This document shows, piece by piece, positions 22,960 through 30,368 of a DNA stretch of 32,632 nt. The notes under the pieces were generated by a model that worked only from the letters and a program-made list of their open reading frames with translations, had not been told where the DNA came from and did not search any database. The DNA is from Caldifarciminota bacterium (lineage in GTDB: Bacteria > Hydrothermota > Tepidihabitantia > SM23-42): contig CP070802.1 of assembly GCA_020343595.1 (NCBI GenBank), forward strand, positions 1,012,082 to 1,044,713. The letters run 5' to 3'. Within the stretch, counting starts at the first letter, position 1. The number at the start of each line of letters is the position of its first letter. Position numbers and translations under genes: made by a program.

Positions 22960-23784
22960 TCAATATTTGTAGATCTTCTTATCTGAGGTCAATTCATAGA
23001 GGTTCACCGTTGCGTAGGCGGCGTAGATAGTATTTGGGTACTCGGCGACGATTGCCCTGAATGTCAATAATGCTGTATCGTGATATTCCGCGTCCCCGGT
23101 GATCTCATAGAGCACTCGATTCAAATACCCGATCTCGGAAAGGCCGAGCACGTGCTCCTCCGGTTCCTCATACGCAGTGCAGAAATCCTCCCACATGGTC
23201 AATTCCTTTTGTATTAATTCAACTGAGTCCCGCCACGGGAGGTGCTCGATACGGAAGATATTGATGAGCCGGTACTGAGCCTTCGACGCGAAGGGGCTCT
23301 CTGGAAAATCAGTGACGATCATCCGGTAGATATCCCCATTATAGTAATTCCTATCAATGGTTTCATTGTGGGCAGTGCCTGGCATTGAATCATTGTTGCC
23401 AATGTCGATGAGGGCTTCGAATGATTGGGCAAGATAGTAGAGGGCTTCAGCCAGATAGTGTGAGCCGTCAAAATAGCGGGTGAAAATGTCAAGGAGACGG
23501 GCCGCTTTATCATATCCACCTTCGTCAAAGTAACCTCTTGCGAAGACGAATAACTCGTGTTCGCCTATCTCGCTACTCAAATCTACGAGCACATTCTTTT
23601 CCAATTTGCCGGATGTTGTATCGAAACCGACCCCACACCTTTCGCCGAGGTCCTCGAGGATATCGACCATATCTCCCGTATTGAGGATGCGCATTTTGTG
23701 GTCATCGCCATAAAACCAGACATTGTCGATGATGACAACGCCGGGATTGATCGAGAGCACAAACAGGAGTAATGATGTTATCAT
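22960..23784 (-). CDS. Exported TPR-like protein of unknown role
   Basis: A 274-residue protein that I cannot assign to a named family. The first 16 or so residues (MITSLLLFVLSINPGV) look like a short signal peptide or anchor. From about residue 75, amphipathic helix pairs typical of tetratricopeptide repeats follow, with ARGYFDEGGYDKAARLLDIF, YLAEALYYLAQSFEA, FPESPFASKAQYRLINIF and EYPNTIYAAYATVNLYEL, the tolA/YbgF or BamD-like style in which stretches of the type FPxSxxAxxA recur. It is probably periplasmic. ATG 23784 lies 6 bases after TATACT with no Shine-Dalgarno, so a leaderless mRNA is predicted. Divergent from buk, convergent with polX. Confidence 0.7.
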   Translation of the reverse strand: MITSLLLFVLSINPGVVIIDNVWFYGDDHKMRILNTGDMVDILEDLGERCGVGFDTTSGKLEKNVLVDLSSEIGEHELFVFARGYFDEGGYDKAARLLDIFTRYFDGSHYLAEALYYLAQSFEALIDIGNNDSMPGTAHNETIDRNYYNGDIYRMIVTDFPESPFASKAQYRLINIFRIEHLPWRDSVELIQKELTMWEDFCTAYEEPEEHVLGLSEIGYLNRVLYEITGDAEYHDTALLTFRAIVAEYPNTIYAAYATVNLYELTSDKKIYKY

Positions 23785-23790
23785 TATTCA

Positions 23791-23818
23791 AGTATACGGA
23801 ACCGAATCGGATAGTCAA
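23791..23818 (-). promoter_or_regulatory. Promoter of the TPR-like gene (leaderless type)
   Basis: On the minus strand, TTGACT (23818-23813), a 16-base spacer and TATACT (23796-23791), then 6 bases to ATG 23784. Confidence 0.7.
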
Positions 23819-23920
23819 TGGAGTTTGGTCATTATCGGCGCCAAACATGATATTGAGTAGCATGTAATACTGAGTGTGCGATTCAAAAGGACGAAACCGG
23901 ACAGTATATGCTTTCATCAA

Positions 23921-23949
23921 TTGACTTCGCAATGATTTTGTGGTATGAT
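23921..23949 (+). promoter_or_regulatory. Promoter of buk
   Basis: TTGACT (23921-23926), a 17-base spacer and TATGAT (23944-23949). GAGGAGG (23955-23961) and ATG 23967 follow, so this gene has a short leader with a Shine-Dalgarno. Confidence 0.65.
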
Positions 23950-23966
23950 GAGGCGAGGAGGAAGAA

Positions 23967-25040
23967 ATGGCCTTCAATATACTTGTTGTCAATCCGGGCG
24001 CAGGCTCCACGCGTGTGGGGTTATTCAGCGACGAAGAAATGGTATTCGAAGAGAAGCTCAGACACAGTCCGGATGAGTTGCTACAATTCCCCCGGATAGT
24101 AGACCAGCATGGTTTCCGCAAGGAGAAGATCCTGAAGTTATTGGAGTCCAAGAAAGTGGAAATGGGAACGCTTCATGCTGTTGTCGGGCGTGGAGGTCCA
24201 TTCAAGCCATTGACCAGCGGTACTTATGTTGTGAATGAGAAATTGATCAAGGATATAGAATCGGGTAATTACCAATCAGAACATCCTTCATTACTGGGAG
24301 CATTGATCGCAAAAGAGATCGCTGATTCGCTAAATATTAATGCCTACTTCGTCGATCCGGTGTCGATCGATGAATTCTGGGATCCGGCGCGATTCTCCGG
24401 ACTGAAAGAGATTAAGCGTAAAGCATTGAGCCATGCCCTGAATGTCAGAATGGTTGCAAAGAAGACCGCTAGGGCGTTGAATAAGAAATACGGCGAATGT
24501 AATTTTGTCATTGTGCATTTAGGCACTGGGATCACGGTTGCTGCGCACCTTAACGGGAAGCAGGTCGACTCATCCAACGCAAATGAAGACGGACCTTTCT
24601 CACCGCAGCGGACCGGTGCCCTGCCGACGATACCGCTGGTGAAACTCTGTATAAGTTCGGGTTGTGATTACGACGTGATGAAGAAGAAGCTGAACCGTGA
24701 AGGAGGGATGTTATCATACTTGGGAACTGATGATATCCAGGAGATCGAACAGCGGATCGCCGGAGGTGATAAAGAAGCAGAGGACGTGTACAACGCCATG
24801 GTTTATGGGATAGCAAAAGAAGTTGGTGCATATGCGGTCGTGCTGAAGGGAGAGATTGATGCTGTTATCATTACCGGCGGCATCGCCCATTCAGAGAAAT
24901 TCGTGTCGCAGTTAAAGGATTGGATATCGTTTCTTTGTGCAAAGTTCTATGTCTATCCTGGTGAGGGAGAGATGGAAGCGCTTGCGCTGGGCGTTCTCAG
25001 GGTTTTACGAAAGGAAGAACAAGCCAAAGACTACACCTGA
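23967..25040 (+). CDS. buk: Butyrate kinase
   Basis: An acetate/butyrate-kinase-superfamily (ASKHA fold) enzyme, 357 residues. It interconverts acyl phosphate + ADP and carboxylate + ATP. Butyrate-kinase features: ILVVNPGAGSTRVGLF (phosphate-binding N-terminus, about 4-19), VVGRGGPFKPL, LSHALNVRMVAKKTA, VIVHLGTGITVAAH, SSNANEDGPFSPQRTGALP and IITGGIAHSE. It is shorter than acetate kinase and lacks that family's pattern. Branched-chain or aryl acyl phosphates are possible substrates given the ferredoxin oxidoreductase genes downstream, but no phosphotransbutyrylase is in the window. ATG 23967 has a strong GAGGAGG. An inverted-repeat element begins one base after its stop. Confidence 0.94.
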   Translation: MAFNILVVNPGAGSTRVGLFSDEEMVFEEKLRHSPDELLQFPRIVDQHGFRKEKILKLLESKKVEMGTLHAVVGRGGPFKPLTSGTYVVNEKLIKDIESGNYQSEHPSLLGALIAKEIADSLNINAYFVDPVSIDEFWDPARFSGLKEIKRKALSHALNVRMVAKKTARALNKKYGECNFVIVHLGTGITVAAHLNGKQVDSSNANEDGPFSPQRTGALPTIPLVKLCISSGCDYDVMKKKLNREGGMLSYLGTDDIQEIEQRIAGGDKEAEDVYNAMVYGIAKEVGAYAVVLKGEIDAVIITGGIAHSEKFVSQLKDWISFLCAKFYVYPGEGEMEALALGVLRVLRKEEQAKDYT

Positions 25041-25041
25041 T

Positions 25042-25185
25042 GGGGACAGGCATAAACTTTTAAACTTCTGCGTGAAAAACAACACAGTCAACCTGTCGGA
25101 GATCCCATCAAAAGAACGATTCCACTGATTTTTTGGTGTCGATACAACCCGATTTCTAAAAGTTTAAAAGTTTATGCCTGTCCCC
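25042..25185. repeat. 144-bp element with perfect 26-bp terminal inverted repeats
   Basis: The left arm (25042-25067) starts GGGGACAGGCATAAAC. The right arm (25160-25185) is its exact 26-base reverse complement, ending GCCTGTCCCC. The 92-base interior has no convincing gene. The left arm starts one base after the buk stop; the right arm ends 7 bases before the -35 box of iorA. No clear target-site duplication is seen. It could be a MITE- or REP-like mobile repeat; in RNA it could also fold as a long hairpin ending the buk transcript. Confidence 0.85.
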
Positions 25186-25192
25186 GGTTTTG

Positions 25193-25220
25193 TTGACATT
25201 TTGCGGTCTTTATGTATAAT
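25193..25220 (+). promoter_or_regulatory. Promoter of the iorAB operon (near-leaderless)
   Basis: TTGACA (25193-25198), a 16-base spacer and TATAAT (25215-25220): full consensus. ATG 25232 follows after 11 bases with no Shine-Dalgarno, so the leader would be about 4-6 nt. Confidence 0.8.
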
Positions 25221-25231
25221 ACTCGCACATC

Positions 25232-26983
25232 ATGAAATCACTAATGTCGGGTAATGAGGCGGTTGCCCGGGGTGCATGGGAAGCGGGATGTAGAGTAGCG
25301 ACTGCTTATCCGGGGACGCCTTCGACCGAAATCATCGAGAATATCACCAAATATAGAGAGATAAACGCCGAGTGGTCGATCAATGAAAAGGTTGCGCTTG
25401 AGGTTGCTGCCGGAGCGAGTTTTGCCGGAGCACGGGCACTGGCGGCAATGAAACACGTCGGCCTGAATGTTGCGGCAGATCCATTTTTCACAATGGGATA
25501 TTCTGGAGTGACCGGCGGGCTGGTGGTGATCTCGGCCGATGATCCTGGTATGTGGTCGTCACAGAATGAACAGGATAACCGTCACTATGGCCGTCATGCC
25601 AAGGTGCCGATTCTTGAGCCGGCGGATTCCAGTGAAGCGAAAGAGTTCACGAAACTGGGTTTTGAGATCTCTGAAAGATTCGATACACCGGTTTTGCTCC
25701 GTCTCACGACAAGAATATGTCATTCATCGTGCCTCGTTGACCTTGAAAAGAGAAAGAAATCCGAGGTCAAAGGTTATGTTAAAGACATAAAGAAGCGTCT
25801 TGTCTTACCAGCACATGCACGCGCTCTCCATCTGGTTGTAGAGGAGAGGCTGAAGAAGATCGCTCAGTACAGTGAGGTCTTTCCGTTCAACAAGATCGAG
25901 TGGGGCAAGATGACGCTCGGTATTATCACGTCCGGCGTTGCGTACCAGTATGCCAAGGAGGTCTTTCCTGACGCCAGTATATTGAAGCTGTCATTGACCT
26001 ATCCGATTCCGAAAAAACTGATCGAAAAGTTCGCGCGAAAGGTCAAGAAGATCATCGTCGTGGAGGAAGGTGATCCGATCCTCGAGACTGAGATCAAAGC
26101 AATGGGTATCAAGGTTACTGGTAAGGACAAGATTCCTCTGTGTGGCGAACTCACACCACAGGTGCTGCGAATGAGTTTTGCGAAAAAGCGAGGGGAGCGT
26201 AAAGGGCGAGGGAACATTCCGGCCCGGCCGCCCGTGTTGTGTCCGGGTTGTCCGCATCGCGGTGTTTTCTACATCTTCAACAAACTGAAACTCGTGGCAA
26301 CTGGCGATATCGGCTGCTACACGCTCGGTGCGCTGCCGCCGCTGAGCGCCATGGATACGTGCGTGTGCATGGGCGCATCGGTCACGAACGCGCAGGGTAT
26401 GGAAAAGGCATTGGGTAAGGAATTCAGCAAGAAACTGGTCGCGGTGCTGGGTGACTCGACGTTCTTTCATTCTGGTATCACCGGTCTTGTGAACGCAGTC
26501 TACAACAAAGGACATCTCAACCTTGTGATACTCGATAACTTTACCACGGCAATGACCGGACACCAGCCCCATCCTGGTACTGGAAGACTGGCAGCAGGCG
26601 GACCGGGGAAACGCGTTGCGCCCGAGGATGTTGCCAGGGGGTGCGGTGTGGAAATGGTCAAGGTCGTCAATCCCAATGACCTGCGAGCAACCGAATCGGC
26701 ATTGCGTGAGGCAGTCGCTTATGAAGGTGTTGCGGTCCTTATTTTCAGAAGACCATGCGCTCTGCTGGTGAAACCAAGGTTACCCTATTGGATCGATCCG
26801 GAACAGTGTAATGGCTGCCGTCTTTGTCTTCATATCGGATGCCCGGCGATCAGTCTGACCTTTCCTTCGAAACGCGAAAAACCGCTTGCCGTTGTTGATG
26901 AATCACTTTGCGTTGGATGCGGTCTTTGCGTGCAACTCTGCAAGCGTAATGCTATTATCATGACGAAGGAACAAGATGCGTAA
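25232..26983 (+). CDS. iorA: Indolepyruvate ferredoxin oxidoreductase, alpha subunit
   Basis: The large subunit of the TPP-dependent, oxygen-sensitive enzyme that converts aryl 2-oxoacids (from Trp, Phe, Tyr) plus CoA into aryl-acetyl-CoA, CO2 and reduced ferredoxin. Length is 583 residues. The N-terminal domain opens MKSLMSGNEAVARGAWEAG and has AYPGTPSTEI. The TPP domain has GDIGCYTLGALPP and LGDSTFFHSGITGLVNAVYN (GDS...N cofactor motif). The last 60 residues hold two 4Fe-4S sites, CNGCRLCLHIGCP and CVGCGLCVQLCKRNA. Starts at ATG 25232, near-leaderless. Its last 8 bases overlap iorB. Ferredoxin reduced here would feed hydrogenase or Rnf-type systems not seen in the window. Confidence 0.95.
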   Translation: MKSLMSGNEAVARGAWEAGCRVATAYPGTPSTEIIENITKYREINAEWSINEKVALEVAAGASFAGARALAAMKHVGLNVAADPFFTMGYSGVTGGLVVISADDPGMWSSQNEQDNRHYGRHAKVPILEPADSSEAKEFTKLGFEISERFDTPVLLRLTTRICHSSCLVDLEKRKKSEVKGYVKDIKKRLVLPAHARALHLVVEERLKKIAQYSEVFPFNKIEWGKMTLGIITSGVAYQYAKEVFPDASILKLSLTYPIPKKLIEKFARKVKKIIVVEEGDPILETEIKAMGIKVTGKDKIPLCGELTPQVLRMSFAKKRGERKGRGNIPARPPVLCPGCPHRGVFYIFNKLKLVATGDIGCYTLGALPPLSAMDTCVCMGASVTNAQGMEKALGKEFSKKLVAVLGDSTFFHSGITGLVNAVYNKGHLNLVILDNFTTAMTGHQPHPGTGRLAAGGPGKRVAPEDVARGCGVEMVKVVNPNDLRATESALREAVAYEGVAVLIFRRPCALLVKPRLPYWIDPEQCNGCRLCLHIGCPAISLTFPSKREKPLAVVDESLCVGCGLCVQLCKRNAIIMTKEQDA

Positions 26984-27572
26984 GCAGAAGAAAACCGACG
27001 GAATCAGAAACATTGTTATTTGCGGGGTAGGCGGCCAGGGTATCATTCTGGCTTCGGATGTATTGTGTCACGCTGCTTTCCTTTCGGGCTATGACGTCAA
27101 GAAGAGTGAGGTGCATGGCATGGCACAGCGAGGTGGTAGTGTAATTACACACGTCCGCTTCGGGAAGAAAGTGCATTCACCGCTTATTGAACAGGGCAGT
27201 TGCCATTTTATGCTGGCTTTTGAGAAATTGGAGGCCCTGCGATATGTTGATTACCTCCATGAAGACGGCCATATCATTGTGGATGATCGCGAGATCCCGC
27301 CGATGAGTGTTCTGGTCGGCGATGCTGAATACCCGGCAGACATCGGGAAGAAATTGCAGAAATTCAGTAAGCTGCATCTCATTGATGCGACGAGTGTTGC
27401 CGCCGAATTGGGTAATCTGCGTGCTGTGAACATTGTACTCCTGGGTGTGCTATCGAATTTCCTGAGTCTCAAAGAGAAATACTGGCAGGATGCAATAAAA
27501 CAGAATATCAAGGAAAGATTCGTAGAATTGAATATCAATGCTTTTAGCTGCGGTCGAGAGCTTGCCGGTTGA
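26976..27572 (+). CDS. iorB: Indolepyruvate ferredoxin oxidoreductase, beta subunit
   Basis: The small (gamma-domain type) subunit that pairs with IorA, 198 residues. IVICGVGGQGIILASDVL (about 12-29) is the characteristic glycine-rich motif, followed by KKSEVHGMAQRGGSVITHVR. The mid-section HIIVDDREIPPMSV and the end LGVLSNFLSL also fit. ATG 26976 lies within the last codons of iorA, with GAAGGA a few bases before it, so the two are translationally coupled. The Lys/Arg-rich first nine residues are longer than in some homologues; no better start is seen. Confidence 0.94.
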   Translation: MRKQKKTDGIRNIVICGVGGQGIILASDVLCHAAFLSGYDVKKSEVHGMAQRGGSVITHVRFGKKVHSPLIEQGSCHFMLAFEKLEALRYVDYLHEDGHIIVDDREIPPMSVLVGDAEYPADIGKKLQKFSKLHLIDATSVAAELGNLRAVNIVLLGVLSNFLSLKEKYWQDAIKQNIKERFVELNINAFSCGRELAG

Positions 27573-27622
27573 TATCCCATAGACATTTCTGCTGAGAAGT
27601 GAGATTCAATAAGCAACAATAG

Positions 27623-28078
27623 ATGATTGCAAAAAGACTGAATGCTGATGACGCAGAGATCGCCAAGACTGCGATTCGGAAGTTAAAAGTCGAAACCCCA
27701 TCCGAGTTGCGGGCGAATCTCAGCACTGGTTACTTGCATGAATTCCTGTCATGCGAACGGAATTACTTCCTGGCGGCGTTGATTGATGAGCAGCCAGTGG
27801 GTTTTATTCTAGCGTACCGTCTAATGAGGGTGGACCGGAACCAGGATATGATGCTGTTCTACGAGATCGTCGTCGATGAGAAATACAGAAATCAGGGAGT
27901 TGGCGCACTGATGATCAATGAATTGAAGAGGATTTGCCGCGATGAGAAGATATTGAAGATGTGGGTGCTGACGAACCGGTCAAATCTCGCAGCGATGGCA
28001 TTGTACAGGCAGACCGGTGGAATTGAGAAAGCAAACGAAGACGAAGTAACCTTCACCTATTTCCCCGACTTCAAATAG
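27623..28078 (+). CDS. GNAT-family N-acetyltransferase
   Basis: A GCN5-related acetyltransferase of 151 residues that transfers an acetyl group from acetyl-CoA to an unknown amine. The acetyl-CoA site is in YEIVVDEKYRNQGVGALMI (about 76-94, RXXGXG/A type), followed by LTNRSNLAAMALYRQTGG. The general layout resembles the AAC(3)-I group, but this does not show drug resistance. It sits 50 bases after iorB with no obvious promoter and a poor ribosome-binding site, so it is probably read from the iorAB promoter. The next gene, also a GNAT, starts 5 bases after its stop. Confidence 0.85.
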   Translation: MIAKRLNADDAEIAKTAIRKLKVETPSELRANLSTGYLHEFLSCERNYFLAALIDEQPVGFILAYRLMRVDRNQDMMLFYEIVVDEKYRNQGVGALMINELKRICRDEKILKMWVLTNRSNLAAMALYRQTGGIEKANEDEVTFTYFPDFK

Positions 28079-28083
28079 AGAGA

Positions 28084-28581
28084 ATGCAGATACCCGCTGT
28101 TGAATTCAAGTTACTCGACAAACAGGATTCAGATAGGGTAAGAGCATGTGCAGGGTTGATGGCCGCCTCTGAGCCGTGGATTACCCTTGAGCGCACAGAA
28201 GATGACGTCATAAAGATCATCGACGATGAGACAAGCGAGGCATATGTAGCGATGTCCTATGGCAAGATCATCGGGTTTGCGATCATCAAGATACGAGGTG
28301 CGTTCGTCGGATATATACAAAGTGTTGTCATATTACCCAGATACAGGAGAGGTGGTATAGGAACGAAGTTCATGGAATTCCTGGAACACCGTATCCTCTC
28401 AGAACTACCAAACGTATTCATCTGCGTTTCTTCTTTCAACCATGATGCAAAGAGATTATACGAACGGCTGGGTTATGAAACGATTGGTCGACTCAAGGAC
28501 TATATAGTAAAAGGTCACGATGAGATCCTGATGAGAAAAAGCGTCGCACCGCTGAGTGAATTCAAGCGCGAGCCCAAATGA
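28084..28581 (+). CDS. GNAT-family N-acetyltransferase (RimI-like)
   Basis: A second GNAT acetyltransferase, 165 residues. The acetyl-CoA-binding segment is VVILPRYRRGGIGTKFMEF (about 80-98, the P-loop-like RRGGIG), followed by VSSFNHDAKRLYERLGYETIG, the usual GNAT C-terminal pattern. Substrate is unknown; peptide N-termini or small amines are possible. It differs clearly from the GNAT before it, so this is not a recent tandem duplication. Its stop overlaps the next gene's ATG by 4 bases (ATGA), so the two are coupled. Confidence 0.85.
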   Translation: MQIPAVEFKLLDKQDSDRVRACAGLMAASEPWITLERTEDDVIKIIDDETSEAYVAMSYGKIIGFAIIKIRGAFVGYIQSVVILPRYRRGGIGTKFMEFLEHRILSELPNVFICVSSFNHDAKRLYERLGYETIGRLKDYIVKGHDEILMRKSVAPLSEFKREPK

Positions 28582-29384
28582 TATCGATCGGCACTACTTT
28601 CAATTACACGATTCCGCTACGAAAACAGCTGCCTCTGATAAAGAACGCCGGGTTCACTCACGTCTCAATCGGCGCAAGGATAGAACACTCCAATTATCTT
28701 GAAGATAAAGGAAAGAACGACATCAGGACGATGGTCGAAAGCCACGGTCTTGGGATATGTTCGATCCATACACCCTTTGGCAAAGGTATAGATATCTCTT
28801 CGCCAGATAATGCTATTTCAGATCGCACTGTCGAGCTATATCAAAGATGCATCGATACTGCCTGGTACCTTTCTGCAGGCGTTGTCATATTCCATCCTAC
28901 TGCATACTTGAGGTCGGATAATATCGATGCACGGAAGGATGTTGTGGCCAGGAATGTGGCAAAATTGCTCGATCATGCTGGGAAAGGAAGCGTGAGATTG
29001 GCAGTTGAGAATGACAGTTATGAACCGGCAAACGATGTGCTGAGTCATTTGTTGGATGAGATCTCTGATCCCGGTTTTGGATTCTGTTATGATTCATCAC
29101 ACGATAATCTCGTCAAGCAGCCGCTGGCACTTCTTGACAAATACGGCCGCCGGCTTTTAACCACTCATATATCTGATAACCGCGGAAAAGAGGATGACCA
29201 TATGCTGCCGTTTGAAGGCTCTTATGATTGGGATCGCTTCTGTAAAGTCTTCCCGTGTGATGCTTTCGGCGGTATCTTTTTGCTTGAGGTGGAAATGAGG
29301 GAGTCGGCATACAAGACACCGGCCGAGTTTCTCAGTGAGGCATTCAGACGCGGCGAGAAATTGAGGAAGGCATGCAGGATGTGA
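28578..29384 (+). CDS. Sugar phosphate isomerase/epimerase-like TIM-barrel protein
   Basis: A xylose-isomerase-like/AP-endonuclease-2-fold TIM barrel, 268 residues. Likely metal ligands appear in the expected order: HTPFGKG and VVIFHPTAY, LAVENDSY (Glu), GFCYDSSHDN (Asp and His), THISDNRGKEDDHMLPFEG (Asp and His) and LLEVEMRES (Glu). This pattern fits keto-sugar or inositol-type isomerases and epimerases and, less well, endonuclease IV. The ATG overlaps the GNAT stop by 4 bases, and its own last 13 bases overlap the transporter gene. Substrate cannot be named. Confidence 0.8.
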   Translation: MISIGTTFNYTIPLRKQLPLIKNAGFTHVSIGARIEHSNYLEDKGKNDIRTMVESHGLGICSIHTPFGKGIDISSPDNAISDRTVELYQRCIDTAWYLSAGVVIFHPTAYLRSDNIDARKDVVARNVAKLLDHAGKGSVRLAVENDSYEPANDVLSHLLDEISDPGFGFCYDSSHDNLVKQPLALLDKYGRRLLTTHISDNRGKEDDHMLPFEGSYDWDRFCKVFPCDAFGGIFLLEVEMRESAYKTPAEFLSEAFRRGEKLRKACRM

Positions 29385-30265
29385 CGAGACAAAACACAAG
29401 ACGTCGACAGGGCATCATTTATACAGCAGTGGCATTTTTTGCCTGGGGTGTGCTTCCATTCTATTGGAAAGCGGTTGGACAAGTACCGGCCCTCGAGATA
29501 CTTGCCCACCGAATACTCTGGTCTTTCGCTTTCATTACCGTTGTACTCGCAATCCAGAAGAAAGTAGCGGTGAGAAGGCTTCTGCATGACAGAAGCAAGC
29601 GAAGGGCACTTCTTATCACAAGTTGTTTGATCGGTCTTAACTGGTTCATGTATGTCTATGCCGTGAACAGCGAACGTATTGTTGAAGCAAGCATGGGTTA
29701 CTACATAAATCCAATTCTCAGTGTCTTTTTGGGCATCATTATTCTCAAGGAAAGGTTAAACCTGCTTCAGGTGGTGGCCTTTCTTTTTGCCTGTGCCGGC
29801 GTGTTCTATCTGACTTTGGACTATGGCAGGTTTCCGTGGATATCAGTTGTCCTTGCCTGTGCATTCGCGCTGTATGGCTTATTCAAAAAGACGACCGATG
29901 TTGAGTCGCTGTCCGGGTTGATGATTGAAACCATGTTTCTTTCGCCTGTTGCGGCATTCATTATTATATACCAGGCATTGGTCGGTAGGGGTGCGTTACT
30001 CAATGCCTCGGTGGGAAGCGATCTCCTGCTCATCGGAGCAGGGGTGGTGACGACGATGCCGCTGTACTGGTTTGCTCAGGGTACGAAAAGGATCCGACTT
30101 TCGAGCGTGGGATTTTTGCAGTACATCGCACCTTCCCTCATGCTTCTGATCGGCGTTTTCGTGTATCATGAGGTCTTCACCTCTGCCCATTTGATAAGCT
30201 TCGGTCTGGTCTGGTGCGGACTGGCCCTATACACGATCTCACTGATGCGTGGGGCCGGGGCTTGA
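29372..30265 (+). CDS. RarD/EamA-family drug/metabolite transporter
   Basis: An inner-membrane protein of 297 residues with ten predicted hydrophobic helices in two EamA repeats. GIIYTAVAFFAWGVLPFYWK near the N-terminus, ILAHRILWSF, YYINPILSVFLGIIILKERL and FLQYIAPSLMLLIGVFVYHE are typical of the RarD group, which exports small metabolites or acts as a permease of unknown specificity. ATG 29372 follows GAGGAAGG and overlaps the isomerase gene by 13 bases. It is the last gene of the run from iorA, after which a 103-base gap leads to the recO promoter. No clear terminator follows it. Confidence 0.88.
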   Translation: MQDVTRQNTRRRQGIIYTAVAFFAWGVLPFYWKAVGQVPALEILAHRILWSFAFITVVLAIQKKVAVRRLLHDRSKRRALLITSCLIGLNWFMYVYAVNSERIVEASMGYYINPILSVFLGIIILKERLNLLQVVAFLFACAGVFYLTLDYGRFPWISVVLACAFALYGLFKKTTDVESLSGLMIETMFLSPVAAFIIIYQALVGRGALLNASVGSDLLLIGAGVVTTMPLYWFAQGTKRIRLSSVGFLQYIAPSLMLLIGVFVYHEVFTSAHLISFGLVWCGLALYTISLMRGAGA

Positions 30266-30327
30266 AAGTGGTCTTCAGAGATATGATCTCAGAGCCTGGT
30301 TCCTGCACTTTTACGGTAGGTCATTCA

Positions 30328-30356
30328 TTGACAACCCATATCAATAGTAATATAAT
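30328..30356 (+). promoter_or_regulatory. Promoter of recO (near-leaderless)
   Basis: TTGACA (30328-30333), a 17-base spacer and TATAAT (30351-30356), then 12 bases to ATG 30369 with no Shine-Dalgarno. The predicted leader is about 5 nt. Confidence 0.75.
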
Positions 30357-30368
30357 TATGGACAATTA

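Noticed and set aside
25042-25185. Insertion sequence with a transposase, or a small gene inside the repeat
   Set aside because: The interior is only 92 bases, with no start-plus-ribosome-binding site and no recognisable peptide.
27623-28581. The two GNAT genes as a recent tandem duplication or resistance cassette
   Set aside because: Their sequences are clearly different and neither shows residues diagnostic of a drug acetyltransferase.
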